Below the pieces are notes generated by a model. That model was not told the origin of the DNA. It did not search any database and saw only the letters and a program-made list of their open reading frames with translations. Position numbers and translations under genes: made by a program. A DNA stretch of 64,000 nucleotides, from contig NC_084774.1 of NCBI RefSeq assembly GCF_028858725.1, positions 1,700,001-1,764,000 on the forward strand, written 5' to 3'. Position 1 is the first letter of the stretch. Each line of letters begins with the position of its first letter. Of the stretch, positions 37,653-48,182 are shown piece by piece. This DNA is from Colius striatus. Taxonomy: Eukaryota; Chordata; Aves; Coliiformes; Coliidae.

Positions 37653-38838
37653 CCCTGGCTCCTCCAGCTGTGGCCATCATGGTGGATGCCCAGCAGCCCC
37701 TTCCCCCTGCCCAAGGTGAGACCCTCCCCCTTGCCCCTCTGCCACACCTGGGGAGTGCACCCTGGTCAAGGGCAGGGCTCATGTCCCCATCATCCCATGC
37801 TCCCCTTGACCTCCCTCCCCACGCAGGGGAGGCCGCCTTGGGCCTGCAGCTGTGGCTTGGGGGGGTTCTGGCCTGGAAGGGCTACTTGCCCCCTGCTGGC
37901 TACCCCCATGCCCCCTGGGACACCCTTGGACCCGCCTGGGCTACTGCCTCGCCTGCTCCTCCTGCCGCCCCCTGAGGAGGCCCCCCCTGATCTGGGCCGG
38001 CTACTGGCTGGGCTACGACCAGGGCTGCTGGTAGCCAGTGCCCAGCACGGGATCTTCCTCCGGCGGCGGCCTGCAGGGACACTGGCTCCTGCGGGGTGCA
38101 CGATTCATTGCAATGGCCCCCACAGCCCGGGGGGGCCCCTGCTGGAGGGGCAGCTCGTGCAGCCGTTTGACCCTCAGCGTTTCCAGGAGGGTGAGTGATG
38201 TGGGGCAGGGGGGATTGAAGGAAGGGATATGGTGCTGTCCCCCCGTGCTCTGCTCCTCACCAGCACCCCCTGGTCACCCTGCAGAGCTGAGCCAGCACCG
38301 CGCTGGGCTGGGCCCCCTCCCCAAGCACCAGGTGACGCTGGCCGTGGGACAGGAGCTGGGCCCCGATGATGGGCCGCACAACCGCACCCTGGTCCTGCAG
38401 GTGAGGAGCGGGGAGGCAGCGGTGGGGCAGGGGCAGGTGTGGGGTGGGGGTTTTTCTGTGGGGCAGTTGGGGTTGCTGTGAGGCTGCTGCAGAGTTGCTG
38501 TGGGGCCTTTTGCCACGGTGGGGCGGTGGGTCGGTGGTCACTGTGGGGCAGCGGGGATTGGCTGTGGGCTGCTTGTGGGGCACTATGGGGCAGCTGGGGC
38601 TGGGGGGCGGTTGCTGGTGCCGGTGGGGCAGCTGGAGCCGCTTCAGGGGGATTTGCTGCCGTGGGGCAGTGCAGGGTTCTGATGAGGCACGTGTGGGTTG
38701 CTGTGAGGCAGCGGCAGCGGGATGAGCCCCCGCCCCCGCCGCGCCCCATAACCGCCTCCCCCGCAGCTGGAACAGGCCTTGGCCCGGCAGCTCCTGGACA
38801 ACGTGCGACCCCTGCGGCTGCCTCCGCCACGGGCCTGA
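37653..38838 (+). pseudogene. IRF-family gene, C-terminal (IAD) exons, IRF4/8/10-like
   Basis: Interferon regulatory factors pair an N-terminal DNA-binding domain with a C-terminal IRF-association domain (IAD). Four exons are seen: 37,653-37,715, 37,827-38,190, 38,285-38,400 and 38,767-38,838, ending in TGA. The pieces HGIFLRRR, QPFDPQRFQEELSQ, LPKHQVTLAVGQEL and LEQALARQLLDNV line up in order with the IAD of IRF4/IRF8. The later junctions are in phase. The 37,827 exon needs a frame change near 37,905 compared with the copy at 40.3 kb, which has 11 extra bases there. The DNA-binding exons are absent; retroviral sequence lies directly upstream. It may be avian IRF10, broken or misassembled. 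Confidence 0.6.
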
Positions 38839-38889
38839 GACCGCCCGGCCCCCCCGAGCCCCGGCCCGGCCGCTGTGACCCGACCCCGC

Positions 38890-38895
38890 AATAAA
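38890..38895 (+). terminator. Poly(A) signal of the IRF-like gene
   Basis: AATAAA lies 52 bases after the TGA, giving a very short 3' untranslated region. Confidence 0.6.
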
Positions 38896-38909
38896 CCTGC
38901 GTCCGGCCG

Positions 38910-39185
38910 CCATTGTGTCCGGGCCGCTGGCCGTGTTGAGGGGAAAGGGCGGGAAAGCGGCGCTGCCCCCCGATTGGCCGAGAGCAGGAACGTGCCTTGA
39001 GAGGAGATGCTGATTGGCCGCCGCTCCCCTAAACCCGCCTCGCTGAGGCGAGCGGCGCTCTCTGATTGGATGAGAGCGGGTGGGGCGGGAAAAGGGCGGC
39101 GGCTCAGCGCCTCCCATTGGCCGTGGCAGGACTCGAGGGTGTCTGGGCCAAGGGCGGCCCTTGGGGGGCGCTGTGGGGGCTCTTG
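38910..39185. other. GC-rich spacer with repeated CCAAT-type boxes
   Basis: Contains several GATTGGCC/GATTGGATG motifs (inverted CCAAT) and GGCGGGAAA-type E2F-like sites within about 150 bases. It could be a promoter remnant, but no transcript start can be assigned. Confidence 0.35.
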
Positions 39186-39424
39186 TGGGACTTGGGAGCC
39201 CCTGGGAGGCACTTGGGGGCTGCAGAAGGCATTGTTGGCCCCTGGGAGGCACCAAGGGGCTGCAGAAGGCATTGTTGGTCCCTGGGAGGCACCAAGGGGC
39301 TGCAGAAGGCATCGTTGGCCCCTGGCGGCACTTGGGGGCTGCAGAAGGCATTGCTGGCCCCTGGGAGGCACCTGGGGGCTGCAGAAGGCATCGTTGGCCC
39401 CTGGGAGGCACCTGGGGCCTGCAG
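39186..39424. repeat. 40-bp minisatellite, about 6 units
   Basis: Tandem units of GGGGCTGCAGAAGGCATTGT plus TGGCCCCTGGGAGGCACC, about six copies, directly abutting a CR1 fragment. Confidence 0.9.
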
Positions 39425-39775
39425 GGTTTTGAAGACATCCAGAGAAGGAGCCTCCACCCTGTCCCTGGGCAGCCTGGGCCAGGGCTCCCTCACTGAAACA
39501 GGGAAACAGCTTTTCCTTATGTTTAACTGGAACTGTTTGTGTTCCAGCTTCATCCCTTGGGCTGTCACTGGATACAACAAAAAAAAGTGCAGCCCCAACC
39601 TCCTGACACCCACCAGTGAGATATTTGTGACTATTGATGAGCTCCCCCCTCAGTCTCCTCCAGACTGAACAGCCCCAGGTCCCGCAGCCTTTCCTCATCA
39701 GGCAGATGCTCCAGTGTCCTGGTCATCTTGGTGACTCTGTGCTGATTTCCTGGAGTGACTCCTTGCCCTGCTCAG
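39425..39775 (-). mobile_element. CR1 LINE 3' region
   Basis: Antisense CR1 signature: GAAGGAGCCTCCACCCTGTC, CCTGGGCAGCCTGGGCCAGG, then CCCCCTCAGTCTCCTCCAGA. Confidence 0.88.
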
Positions 39776-39949
39776 CCTAAGAGTCATCTCATTTCTGAGT
39801 TCCTCTTACTGTTCTTCAGTTTCTGGTTGCTGGTACTCTTTTGGACTCTGTGTCAAAGCTTTGTGGGTTGTGTGTGTGTGAGTGGAGAAGATGCAGCGTA
39901 ACTGTGGCGAGTGGAATGCGGCTGGAGACAAGTGAAGAGAGAAATTCAT

Positions 39950-40310
39950 TTATGTTTTGAAACCTGGGTTTATCTGTTATGTGTTTGTAAAGCAAGGAAG
40001 TCACAAAGCAGGGTATGCAGTAACCACAATTCACCAGGTGATAGAATCTGAATCCTTCTCCACAGGAACATCTGCACAAAAGGCTGAGATAACAGCTCTA
40101 CCTAGAGCTTTGGAATGGGCCATATTGAGAAAAACATAACATATGGACATATTCTAAATGTGCTTTTGAGGTATTACATGCAAGTGGTGAAAACAAAGGC
40201 TACTCCCAGCACAAGGAAAACAAATAAAACAGGCTGAAGAGACATCTCAACTTTTTTTAAAAGCTGTAAAATTGCCAGAAGGTGGCAGGAAATGGGGCAT
40301 CAGAGAGGTA
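39950..40310 (+). mobile_element. Gammaretrovirus-like pol (RNase H) fossil fragment
   Basis: A short plus-strand fragment resembling gammaretroviral RNase H (GTSAQKAEITALPRALEWA). No LTR or other gene is attached; it is broken. It ends where the partial IRF-like duplicate begins. Confidence 0.6.
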
Positions 40311-40317
40311 ACACTGA

Positions 40318-40579
40318 AGCCCCTTCCCCCTGCCCAAGGTGAGACCCTCCCCCTTGTCCCTCTGCCACACCTGGGGAGTGCACCCTGCTCAAGGGCAGGG
40401 CTCGTGTCTCTGCCATCCCGCGCTCCCCTTGACCTCCCTCTGCACACAGGGGACGCCGCCTTGGGCCTGCAGCTGTGGCTGGGGGGGGGCTCTGGCCTGG
40501 AAGGGCTACTTGCCCCCTGGTGACTATCTGCTGGCTGCCCCCGTGCCCCCTGGGACACCCTTGGACCCGCCTGGGCTAC
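40318..40579 (+). pseudogene. Partial duplicate of IRF-like exons
   Basis: Nearly repeats 37,690-37,960: the end of the first exon (CCTTCCCCCTGCCCAAG then GTGAGACC), the whole intron and part of the second exon up to CCGCCTGGGCTAC. It keeps 11 bases that the longer copy lacks, but has its own one-base difference in a nine-G run, so its frame also breaks. The retained intron shows a DNA-level duplication, not a retrocopy. Confidence 0.8.
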
Positions 40580-42620
40580 AGCTCTTTTGCCCTGCTGCTA
40601 TCACTTTGCTAGAGAGGTGTCAGCCTCTATTCTCCTAGATATTTCCTAAGGATTTCATTTTAAAATTCGGTCACATGACATGCTACAGAGTTTTCAGCAG
40701 AACCTTACACAAACCGTGGCATGAATTGAGTTTTCATCTCTTGAGCTTCATGAGAACTCCACTACTCTGAACATTACCATCATCAAGCACTGAATACAGT
40801 CAGAAAAGTACCTTCTGTTTTATCTTTCCCAGTATCATCTAGAAGACAAAAAGGTAACACGGTAAGACAAAAAGGTAACACCAAACCCACATGGATATGT
40901 AGGAAAGGTCACCAGGACCTTCCAGGATAGTTCTAGCTATGCTGACACACTAGCAATACATTGCCAGGTCTCCCACGCCTCAACGTTTGTTTCATGTACA
41001 AGCACTATCTGCACCTTCCCAACAGCTGCCCTATGCCCAGCAGGCTCCCAGGAATCAGCCCCCACATAGATTAGTCCTGTGCTACCAAAGCCAATCAGAA
41101 CTGCACAGAGATCCAATCAAAAGTTCATTCCCTCAAAGACAGTCAAACTCCCTGCCCCATATCAGCTCCATCACAACATAAGGAGACAGGGCAGGGCAGG
41201 AATCTGTTCCAGAGGCAAGCAGCAATACCAGCAGCCAGGGGCTTCAAGGGCTTGAGCCCAGCATCAGCGTTCGCAGAGCTGGCACTAGACTTGCACTACA
41301 CGTGGCTGCCTAACTCCTCTTTCAACCCCTCTACACTTATGTCTGTCTGAACCATCGTATTCTACCACAGTGTGCTCCAGAGCTCAGCTACACACTTTCT
41401 AAAACAGATCTCATTAAAAAGCCCAACTACCTGGTTGTAGGCAGTACTCAAGTTGTCAACAGCCTGTGCTAATGGCAAGCTGAGAATGTTTATCTGGACC
41501 AGTTCCCTATTCAACTTACTTCCAAGACATACAGGCCCTCCTCTAACCACATGGGCCAGGGTCCAAGTCCAGCAACCTCCTCTCAGCAGGGCAGATCTAA
41601 GGCAAACCAATGAGAAAGCTGCAGCTTGCTACTGTTGGTCTTCATCAGCTGAGCTTTTTGTCAGCAGTTCTCTACTGAGCAGCTTGGATAACCCTTTCTG
41701 TGTTCCAGGGGACTTACAAAAACACATTGCATCCAAACCAACAGAAGACAATTACTTGGAGCAGGATTCAGATATTTATGGTTGCTCCCTTACACTTTTT
41801 GTTTTAAATGAGGCACCAATTAACACCATTTTTTAGAACATCCAGATTTACACTTGGCACTTTTCACATACAGACAATTGCATTCCTCCAGCTGCTTGGC
41901 ATGCAGAAAACAGGTGATTTCCAAAAGCAGTGACTTCCAGCTCTTGTCCAGACACAGACAACTGCTCTCCCCTGTTCAGGCTCCAAGGCCTCCACAGGAC
42001 TCTCCTAAACAAAGGAAACTGTCACTTTCAATTGCCTGCTATTGAGCTGGTGGGAGTGCTGTCTTCAAACACCCGTGTATCCCAAGGTGAGGGACCCACA
42101 TAACAGGCTTCACAAGGCTTACAAGACACTTACAACACAAGTAAGACTAATACTTGGTTCCCTCCAGGGCCATGTGATTGATTACAACAAACACAACAGT
42201 GACCACTTCTGTGAGGTGCCAGCACGCTGCCTGTCCCAGGTGCTCCCAGGACTACTCGCTTGCCTATTGCTGAGCAAAATTCCAGTTCAACCCACTAGCT
42301 GCAGGGAGACACAAAGTTTGCCAAGTTTTTTGATTGCAGGGTATGAGAAGGCCTTTCTAGGTACTATCCCCTGGTTTCCTTACAGGAAACTACATATCCT
42401 CCACTGAACAGACCTCCACCCTACCTTCCTTTCAGGTGTTGTTCCTTCCTTCTTCCCACTGGCAAAGCCTGCCTGGCAATTTTTACACAATTGGGTACCA
42501 CTCTTGGAGAAAAGAACAAGCTCGGGATTTGAGGCCATGTGGGGAAGGAGATTAAAAACTTTAGGCCTCCATAATAAGTGTAAGCAGAATATGCAGAATT
42601 TGTTGCCTAACAAAGGAAAA
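40580..42620. other. Gene-free stretch
   Basis: About 2 kb of moderately AT-rich sequence. Short frames at 41,453-41,836 and 42,042-42,407 match nothing recognised. A 20-base direct repeat (GGTAAGACAAAAAGGTAACA type) sits near 40,850-40,885. Confidence 0.45.
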
Positions 42621-42689
42621 CTCCAGCCTCCACCTGAGCCCTTTCCACTGCTGCTCTCCTCTGCTTCCTTTTCCATGCTTTGCCCCTCA

Positions 42690-43890
42690 GACCTCCACCA
42701 AACGTCCACTTTTGCCCTCACAACTCCACCAAATGCCCACTTTTGCCCTCAACACTCCACTATCACCCTCAAAACTCCACTTTTTCCCTCAAGAGTCCAC
42801 CAAAACCTCACTTTTACCTCAAAACTCTATCACAACCCAGCATTTGCCCTCAAAACTCCACCAAAACCCATTTTTTTTCCCTCAAAACCCAACTTTCTCT
42901 TTCAAAACTCCACTTTTGCCCTCAAAACTCCTCCAAAACCCAACTTTTTCCCTCAGAACTCCATTTTTTACATCAAAACTCCTCCAAAACCTAACTTTTG
43001 CCTCAAAACTCTACCAAAACCATCCATTTTCCCTCAAGACTCCACCAAACCCCAATTTTTTCCCCTCAAAACCCAACTTTCTCTTTCAAAACTCCACTTT
43101 TTCCCTCAAGACTCCACTTTTGCCCTCAAAAGTCCACTTTTGCCCTCAAGACTCCACTTTTGCCCTCAAGACTCCACAAAACCCAACTTTTTTCTCTCAA
43201 AACTCCACTTTTTGAGGTCATCTAAGGGAAAAAGTGAAGTTCTGGTGGAATTTTGAGGGGGAAAAGTGCAGTTTTGGTGGAGATTTGAGGGAGAAAGTGT
43301 GTTTTCAGTGGAGTTTGGAGAGGAAAAGTGGGATTTTCATGGACAGCTGGGGGGAAAATTGGGGTCTTTGAGGGAAAAAGTGGGGTTTTGGTGGAGTTCT
43401 GAGGGGAAAAGTGGAGATTTGAGGGAAAAAATAGGGGGCTTGTGGACTTTAGAGGGGAAAAAGTGTGGTTTTGGTGGAGTTCTGAGGGAGAAAATGGGGT
43501 TTCAGAGGAGATTTGAGGGGAGAAGTGGGGTTTTGATGGACTTAGGAGGGGAAAAAGTGGGGTTTTGGTGGAGTTCTGAGGACAAAACCCCATTTTTGAG
43601 GTCAACTAAGGGAAAAAGTGAAGCTGAGGGGAAAGGTGGAGTATTGGTGGAGTTCTGAGGGGAAAAGGGGGATTTTGGTGGAGTTTTGAGGGGAAAAAGT
43701 GGGGTTTTGGTGGAGTTCTGAGGGGAAAAGGGGGGTTTTGGTGGAGCTTTCAGGGACAAAACGTAGATTTGAGGGAAAAATTAGGGTGCTTGTGGACTCC
43801 TGAGGGGAAAAAGTGTGGTTTTGAGGGGAAAAAGTGTGGTTCTGGTGGAGTTTTGAGGGCAAAACAGGGGTTTTGGATGGTTTCTGAGGG
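42690..43890. repeat. Inverted minisatellite, copy 1
   Basis: Left arm (to about 43,212) repeats CCCTCAAAACTCCACTTTTG and variants. Right arm repeats the reverse complement, GTGGAGTTTTGAGGGGAAAA. The centre is near TTTTTGAGGTCATCTAAGG. Units of about 20-21 bp combine into longer ones and place A/T runs about one helical turn apart. Open frames rich in KTPPKP or KWGF are artefacts of the repeat. Confidence 0.9.
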
Positions 43891-43904
43891 CTGTTTTGAG
43901 GCCT

Positions 43905-44150
43905 GGGCGGCCATTTTTGGCGGGAGACGGCGCCCATTGCCCCTCCCCCCTCTGATGACGTCACAACGACGCTCTGATGACATCACAATGCCACACACTG
44001 CTCACACAAGGATGGGGAAGGGGCTAAAGCAGGTTTACTTTGGGGGGAGGGGAGTTGGAAACACCCCAAATCCCCACAAACAGCCCCAAAAACAGATCTT
44101 CGGTCACGTCACCTCCCGTGACGTCTCCTAAAAGAACAATAAAAGGGGGG
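43905..44150. promoter_or_regulatory. CRE/E2F promoter-like block, copy 1
   Basis: Directly after the inverted array: a YY1/E2F-like CGGCCATTTTTGGCGGGAGA, a perfect palindromic CRE TGACGTCA at 43,956-43,963, a near-CRE TGACATCA at 43,978, and half-sites at 44,106 and 44,119, then CAATAAAAGG at about 44,137. Direction is unclear. It resembles a CpG/CRE promoter, but no gene start was identified. Confidence 0.4.
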
Positions 44151-44204
44151 AGAGGGGTCAGCAACACCCCAAAACCTGATGCAGGGTCCACAACCCCCTC
44201 CCCA

Positions 44205-44475
44205 AATCCAGAGGTCCCTCCACTACCCCATTTTGGGCTGCCCCCCACTCAGTTTTAGGCCTTTTCCCACCGTTTTTGCCCCTCCCCGCTCTCATTTTAG
44301 GCCTCTTTTCATCATTTTTGGGCCTCCTCCATCCTTTTCCACTCCTCCCCCCACTTTTTAACCCCCTTTTTTGAGGTGCCCCCCCATATTTAACCCCCTT
44401 CTCACCACTTTTACCCTCCCCCCCTCATTTTAACCCCCTTCCCCTCATTTTTAGGTGCCCCCCCCCCCCCATTTT
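44205..44475. repeat. C-rich simple/low-complexity block, copy 1
   Basis: Degenerate repeats of CCCCCTCATTTTAACCCCCT type, including a run of about 13 C. Counterpart at 60,785-61,105. Confidence 0.8.
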
Positions 44476-44570
44476 GAAAAGCATCTTTCTATAACAAATT
44501 CATCATCTTTACATTAAAGATGCAGCAACTTGTCTCAGATGGATTTTTTGGCTGCTGATTTTACCTAGCA

Positions 44571-44640
44571 GTTAGCCTCCCCTCTTTTGGGCTTACCTGG
44601 TGGATGAAAAGGGATGGAATTGAGATCCTCCCACCAATGC
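44571..44640 (-). pseudogene. Relic of a SPOC-gene exon end
   Basis: TTAGCCTCCCCTCTTTTGGG then CTTACCTGG and GGATGGAATTGAGATCCTC nearly repeat the donor side of the SPOC exon at 45,357-45,425. It lies beyond the gene's poly(A) signal, so it is a local duplicate of an exon end. The same relic occurs at about 61,198-61,260. Confidence 0.55.
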
Positions 44641-44801
44641 TGGCATTCCCAGCAGCTTCAAAATCCTCCCCAAACCCCCTTTGGCCAGGGCTCAGAGGCC
44701 TTGGCACAGCACTGACCCTCTCTTCTGCCCACCACCTTTTCCTTACTCCATATATCCCAAAGATACTGACTCAGCCCTTGCTCTGTTGCAAAACAATGTT
44801 G

Positions 44802-44807
44802 TTTATT
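44802..44807 (-). terminator. Poly(A) signal of SPOC gene copy 1
   Basis: AATAAA on the minus strand about 115 bases after the TAA at 44,921. Confidence 0.6.
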
Positions 44808-44920
44808 TGAACGAGAACAGCAAACTGATTGCTAAAACTGGTAAGAGTGAAAACAACAATAATAATGATAATAATGTAACAATATTTTAACAAGCCCCTA
44901 AGAAGATTACAAACATAAAC

Positions 44921-47149
44921 TTAATGCTTCTTGTTCTGACGAACAATCACTCCGAGAATTACATTGGGCCGAGATGACGCCAGACCTGAAAGGGAACACA
45001 AACAGTGCACCGCTGAGAGACTGAGTTCTGATTCTGCTGTCAAGAGAAACTTCCTAATTCCAGACTGACCCCCACAGAACTTGTTTGTCTCAACTCCATG
45101 AGATGACCCCTTGCAATTCCATTCTGCAATAACCTCTGTTCACACAATATCCCCCTAGATCACCCATTCTGCCACCTCTTAGGTTCAAACCTGATCCCAT
45201 AGACACCTTATTTCCCAAATAATATCACACAGAGAGTAAGACAGAGACAGGTCAGCTCCTCACATCTGCTGCTTCATAACTGCTGGTGAATCTTTTGCAA
45301 ATCTTTGCTGTGCCAATGAAGAATGACCTGCATTGTAACGTTTTCAGCTTCTGCAGCATTTAGCCTCCCCTCTTTTGTGCTTACCTGGCCCATGAAGAGG
45401 CAAGAGTTGGGATGGAATTGGGTCCTCAGAGCTCAGGGGGATCAGGTAAAAATTCTTGATACTTCTCTTGGGAGTATTAGTTACAACCCCAAAACAACCA
45501 CGACTGATCAAGTAGGCGTAGAGAGACACATAGGCATAAATATCTTCCTCTTCATACACGGGACGGAAACGAATCAAACACAATTCCTGCAATAGAAAAG
45601 CAAAGGGGAACAATTCAGCCTTCAACAGAGCAGCAAATCAAGCAGGAAAGGGCCAACCTCAGGGGTAAAAAGCAGTGGTACAATTATCACTCTCTTGATG
45701 TTTCCCAGGCAATAGTCCAGCTGATACCATCTGTCCTTATCAGAAATACAGTGCTCGTCTGACATCAAACTCAACAGCTGGATGCTCCAAGTGATCCAGA
45801 AAGAAACAGAAAAGTCTCAGTTTCGGGCCTCTATTTTTGTACAGAGCATCAACTTTCACTTCTGAAGTGGACTTAGTACTGAATTCTATTTCCTGCATTC
45901 AATGATCAGATCTCCTTATTTCTAGATGGAATTTCAGTCTTCAACATTGAATAATTAGTTTGTGTTCAATCGTTACAAATGAATTAGGAGCAAGGAGATT
46001 TAAGTGCTCTGCAGGAGAGAGAGATCAAGGGGATCTGCATCTCAAGAGCAAGAAATAAAGAAGATTTTCAGTGGATACCTGATGAGGTGCAGTTCTGAGG
46101 TCAGCAATGTAATCCCAGACTGCCTTCGGTGGGATCGTCCCACCAACCCGAAGCGTCTCTGGTAATTCCTAAACAAGAAGCATCACATGGCAGGGTGAGA
46201 AACACCAAGAGACTCATGAATGTCATCATCCAACTGGTTTCAGTTGAAAATTAGTGAGAAGGATGGTATTTTTCATCCACGGACAACCAAAACTTTCTGA
46301 CAGGTCACATCAGTGACCCATCTCGGTTCAGAACAGAACAAGGCATCGACCTGAAATGCTGCCTTGTTTGGAACTTCTTTCCCAAGAAGGAAGCTGACAG
46401 GAAGCTGTTCTTCCAGATCCAAACACATCTCAAAACACATTTACAGCCCTGAGCATCCTCCACCAATCTGAGAGGAATTTTTAGAAGGTGCTTTTTCCCA
46501 TCCTCCAGCTCCTTTTCCTGTTACTAAAGAGATGCCATCACCATGAGCACTGTTCTAATAACAATACGCAGCGTCCCCGGCCTTTCTAGCCACAGAACTG
46601 CAGAACAGATCCAAAGACAAAGACATGGCAGTGCTGACCTCACTAAGATTATCAAAGCAGCCAGACACAGGATATGCTTTGCTGAGATACGTGGCCACAC
46701 TCCGCAGCTTAAATAATCCTCTCCAAACGGCGCTGAGGGAAGAGTCCGAGCCAGAAGTGTCACTGTCTTGAGGCGAGAATGACTCTGCAACACTGCCAAG
46801 CAAACACAAAGCAGGAAGGCTGCCTGAACTTTCAAGTTGATCCTGACTTTGGGCTGGGGGACGGGGAGCAGGACGGGGACACTTGGGACTGTGAAAACGG
46901 CCACATGAAAGATTCAGTGGCTTGGCTTTGTCCTAAGTGTACGCACGGGATATTGGGTGACCCATGAACTTCAGGCTCTGCTGCTGGACTTGCCGCAGGG
47001 CTCTGAAACCTGGGCTGCACTTCTGCTTTTGATTCTGACTCTGCCTTTTGGATGGGAGCAAACAGGTGGGTTTGATGTGGACTGTCAAGGTTGTGCGGAG
47101 CAGTGTCACTGTTTGGGCTTTGTCCAGGTTGGGGTGGCTCTTGCTGCTC
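44921..47149 (-). CDS. SPOC-domain protein (PHF3/SPOCD1-like), 3' exons, copy 1
   Basis: SPOC domains of the PHF3/DIDO1/SPOCD1 family bind phosphorylated RNA polymerase II tails or chromatin partners in the nucleus. Five exons read in phase: 47,149-46,848, 46,792-46,639, 46,168-46,079, 45,586-45,385 and 44,985-44,921 (TAA). The first is a Ser/Pro/Gln-rich linker. The rest give a full SPOC domain: LSKAYPVSGCFDNLSE, VWDYIADL, ELCLIRFRP, FYLIPLSSEDPIPSQLLPL and SRPNVILGVIVRQ. It is closest to PHF3 by motif but stops right after SPOC, as SPOCD1 does. The 5' exons (possibly PHD and TFIIS-like) were not found to the right. A deletion relative to copy 2 has fused two linker exons in frame. No stop or frameshift was seen. 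Confidence 0.72.
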
Positions 47150-47297
47150 CTCCAAGTGAAGAAACACAAAACACATTCCGGTTAATCCTTAACTTCAACC
47201 ATACAAAACCACTTTGGAAACCAGTAAGTGACTTCAGTTCTTTACCCAAGAAGAAGTTTACAGCACCTCAGAGCTCTTGAATAACATCTCATTCTAC

Positions 47298-47668
47298 CAT
47301 GCTCTGAGGTAGGCAGCTCATGTTCAGCTCCCTGACAGGACGAGGCTGCAGTGAGGTGGGAGTCAGTCTCTGCTCCCAAGTAACCAGAGATGGGACAAGA
47401 GACAACGGGCCTGAAGCTGCACCAGGGGAAGATTAGTCTGGGGATGAGGAAATATTGCTTCGCCCACAGGGCTGTTAGACACTGTCCCAGGCTGCCCAGG
47501 GAGCTGCTGATCTCCTGTCCCTGCAGATACTGCAAAGCTGTGGAGCTGAGGAGGGCCATGGGTTAGTGGTGGCCTTGGCAGTGTTACGTTAGTGGTTGGA
47601 CTCGATGCTCGTACAAGGACTTTTCCAACTAAAGCCATGCTGTGAGGCTGTGAGTCTGTGATATTTAC
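47298..47668 (+). mobile_element. CR1 LINE 3' region
   Basis: Sense-oriented: TTCAGCTCCCTGACAGGACG, CCCAGGCTGCCCAGGGAGCT, GGTTGGACTCGATGCTCGTA, then TTTTCCAACTAAAGCCATGC at the 3' end. Confidence 0.85.
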
Positions 47669-48094
47669 AGCTGCCACGTGTCCTCGCTTCACAGCTTTTT
47701 TCTTCATTTCAGGAGACCTGCTTCCTGACTCCATCCCCTGAAAGAGACAAAACCAGCTTGGTAAAGTCATTTGTTCTGTACTTTGCAATGCTTTGGCTGG
47801 GGGTAGGAAAAAGGTCTTTTGACACTGACCATTATGAGTATGTCCTTGGGAAGAAAGTGCTGCATTAACATCATGTGGCGGGTGAGCATGGGCACGCTCC
47901 TAACCCCTGTGCAAGGTACTGTACGGGACTCAGTACTCCCGTTTTTCCCGTTTGGGCCACACTGTTTTTCAGCAGAAGCAGCGTCAATGTGCATCTGATC
48001 TGACACGATTCTGCTCCTGCAGAGCTTCATGCGGGTTCAACTTCAATGCAGCTTTGGAAGTCTTGCCACGTGCGCTTCCCTCTGCAACCTGAGC

Positions 48095-48182
48095 TAGCTG
48101 GACCTGCTTTAGCAGGGGCTTGGAGATGGTCGGTAGACGTCCCTTCCAACCCCTGCCACGCTCTGAGGAGTCTGTGGATTCG
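48095..48182 (+). mobile_element. CR1 LINE 3' end, short
   Basis: GACCTGCTTTAGCAGGGGCT, then CCCTTCCAACCCCTGCCACG and TCTGTGGA, the last bases of a sense CR1. Confidence 0.75.

Larger units (their letters stand above)
42621..47176. repeat. Segmental duplication, copy 1
   Basis: The block matches 59,090-64,000 base for base over long stretches in the same orientation, with scattered substitutions and a few indels. It contains an inverted minisatellite, a promoter-like block, a C-rich block and the 3' exons of a SPOC-domain gene. The left edge is sharp at CTCCAGCCTCCACCTGAGCC. The right edge cannot be set because copy 2 runs off the window. Confidence 0.95.

Noticed and set aside
38174-39698. 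Minus-strand frames of 218-393 codons opposite the IRF-like exons
   Set aside because: GC-rich shadows running through introns, the 40-bp repeat and a CR1 copy.
40987-42407. Frames of 60-130 codons between the IRF duplicate and the SPOC duplication
   Set aside because: No homology, no consistent splice signals; treated as noncoding.
42504-43256. KTPPKP-rich frame of 250 codons
   Set aside because: Artefact of the A/T-phased minisatellite; the duplicate copy has frames broken at different places.
42690-43890. CRISPR-like array
   Set aside because: Units are contiguous with no unique spacers, and the genome is vertebrate.
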